This document shows positions 7,425-7,486 of a DNA stretch of 7,486 nucleotides, piece by piece (the first letter of the stretch is position 1; each line of letters begins with the position of its first letter). Source of the stretch: an uncultured Lysobacteraceae bacterium (GTDB taxonomy: Bacteria > Pseudomonadota > Gammaproteobacteria > Xanthomonadales > Xanthomonadaceae); the NCBI GenBank assembly GCA_946886995.1, contig CAMPJU010000057.1, positions 1 to 7,486 of the forward strand, written 5' to 3'. A model generated the notes under the pieces. The model was not told the origin of the DNA. It searched no databases and saw nothing but the letters and a program-made list of their open reading frames with translations. Made by a program: the position numbers and the translations under genes.

Positions 7425-7486
7425 ATGGCGCACTTCGAACTGATGGAAAAGATGGCACCCAACGCGATCATCAAGGTGATCGGCGT
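7425..7486 (+). CDS. ftsZ: Cell division protein FtsZ, N-terminal fragment (3' end outside window)
   Basis: FtsZ is the tubulin-like GTPase that forms the cytokinetic ring. Only 20 full codons are present. They begin MAHFELMEKMAPNA and run to the first beta strand (IIKVIGV) that leads into the GTP-binding glycine loop, which falls outside the window. The sequence closely matches the FtsZ N-terminus I recall for Xanthomonadaceae. Position directly after ftsA is the standard dcw order. The start at 7425 is set by GGAGG at 7412-7416; in-frame ATGs at 7419 and 7407 would add two or six residues. Identification rests on a short stretch plus context, but both agree. Confidence 0.92.
   Translation, partial: MAHFELMEKMAPNAIIKVIG

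Noticed and set aside
6090..7433. Open reading frame of 447 codons on the minus strand, opposite ftsA
   Set aside because: It mirrors ftsA codon by codon; the His/Arg/Asp-rich product has no family features.

Overview
The window is a GC-rich (roughly 70% by eye) piece of the dcw (division and cell wall) cluster of a gammaproteobacterium. The proteins most resemble, from memory of the family, those of the Xanthomonadaceae/Lysobacteraceae (Xanthomonas, Lysobacter, Luteimonas and relatives). FtsQ with almost no cytoplasmic tail, FtsA beginning MNRKGDKSL, FtsZ beginning MAHFEL, and MurC with an RRLQ..GDL lead-in all point that way. No database search was possible, so the genus is not assigned.

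All genes are on the + strand, packed head to tail: mraY (3' half only, 1-516), ftsW (516-1829), murG (1826-2968), murC (2958-4436), ddlB (4433-5434), ftsQ (5431-6138), ftsA (start chosen at 6144, to 7394) and the first codons of ftsZ (from 7425, cut by the window end). Five consecutive junctions overlap (1, 4, 11, 4 and 4 bases). The ftsQ/ftsA junction is 5 bases, or an ATGA overlap if an earlier start is used. The only real intergenic space is the 30 bases before ftsZ. No terminator, convincing promoter, RNA gene, mobile element or CRISPR array was seen, and no gene-free stretch exceeds 300 bases.

The genes cover the membrane and late cytoplasmic steps of peptidoglycan synthesis plus the divisome core. 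MurC adds L-Ala to UDP-MurNAc and Ddl makes D-Ala-D-Ala. MraY loads the pentapeptide precursor onto undecaprenyl phosphate (lipid I) and MurG makes lipid II. FtsW polymerises lipid II at the septum, FtsQ links the periplasmic and cytoplasmic division proteins, and FtsA tethers the FtsZ ring to the membrane.

The most informative oddity is an absence. murD, which in E. coli sits between mraY and ftsW, is missing, and the two genes overlap by one base. This fits the Xanthomonas-type route, in which a MurD2 ligase adds L-Glu and the epimerase MurL then inverts it, both encoded elsewhere. That route is known, so it is not a new system. Nothing else in the window looks like an undescribed system; the remaining findings are small details of starts, tails and junctions.
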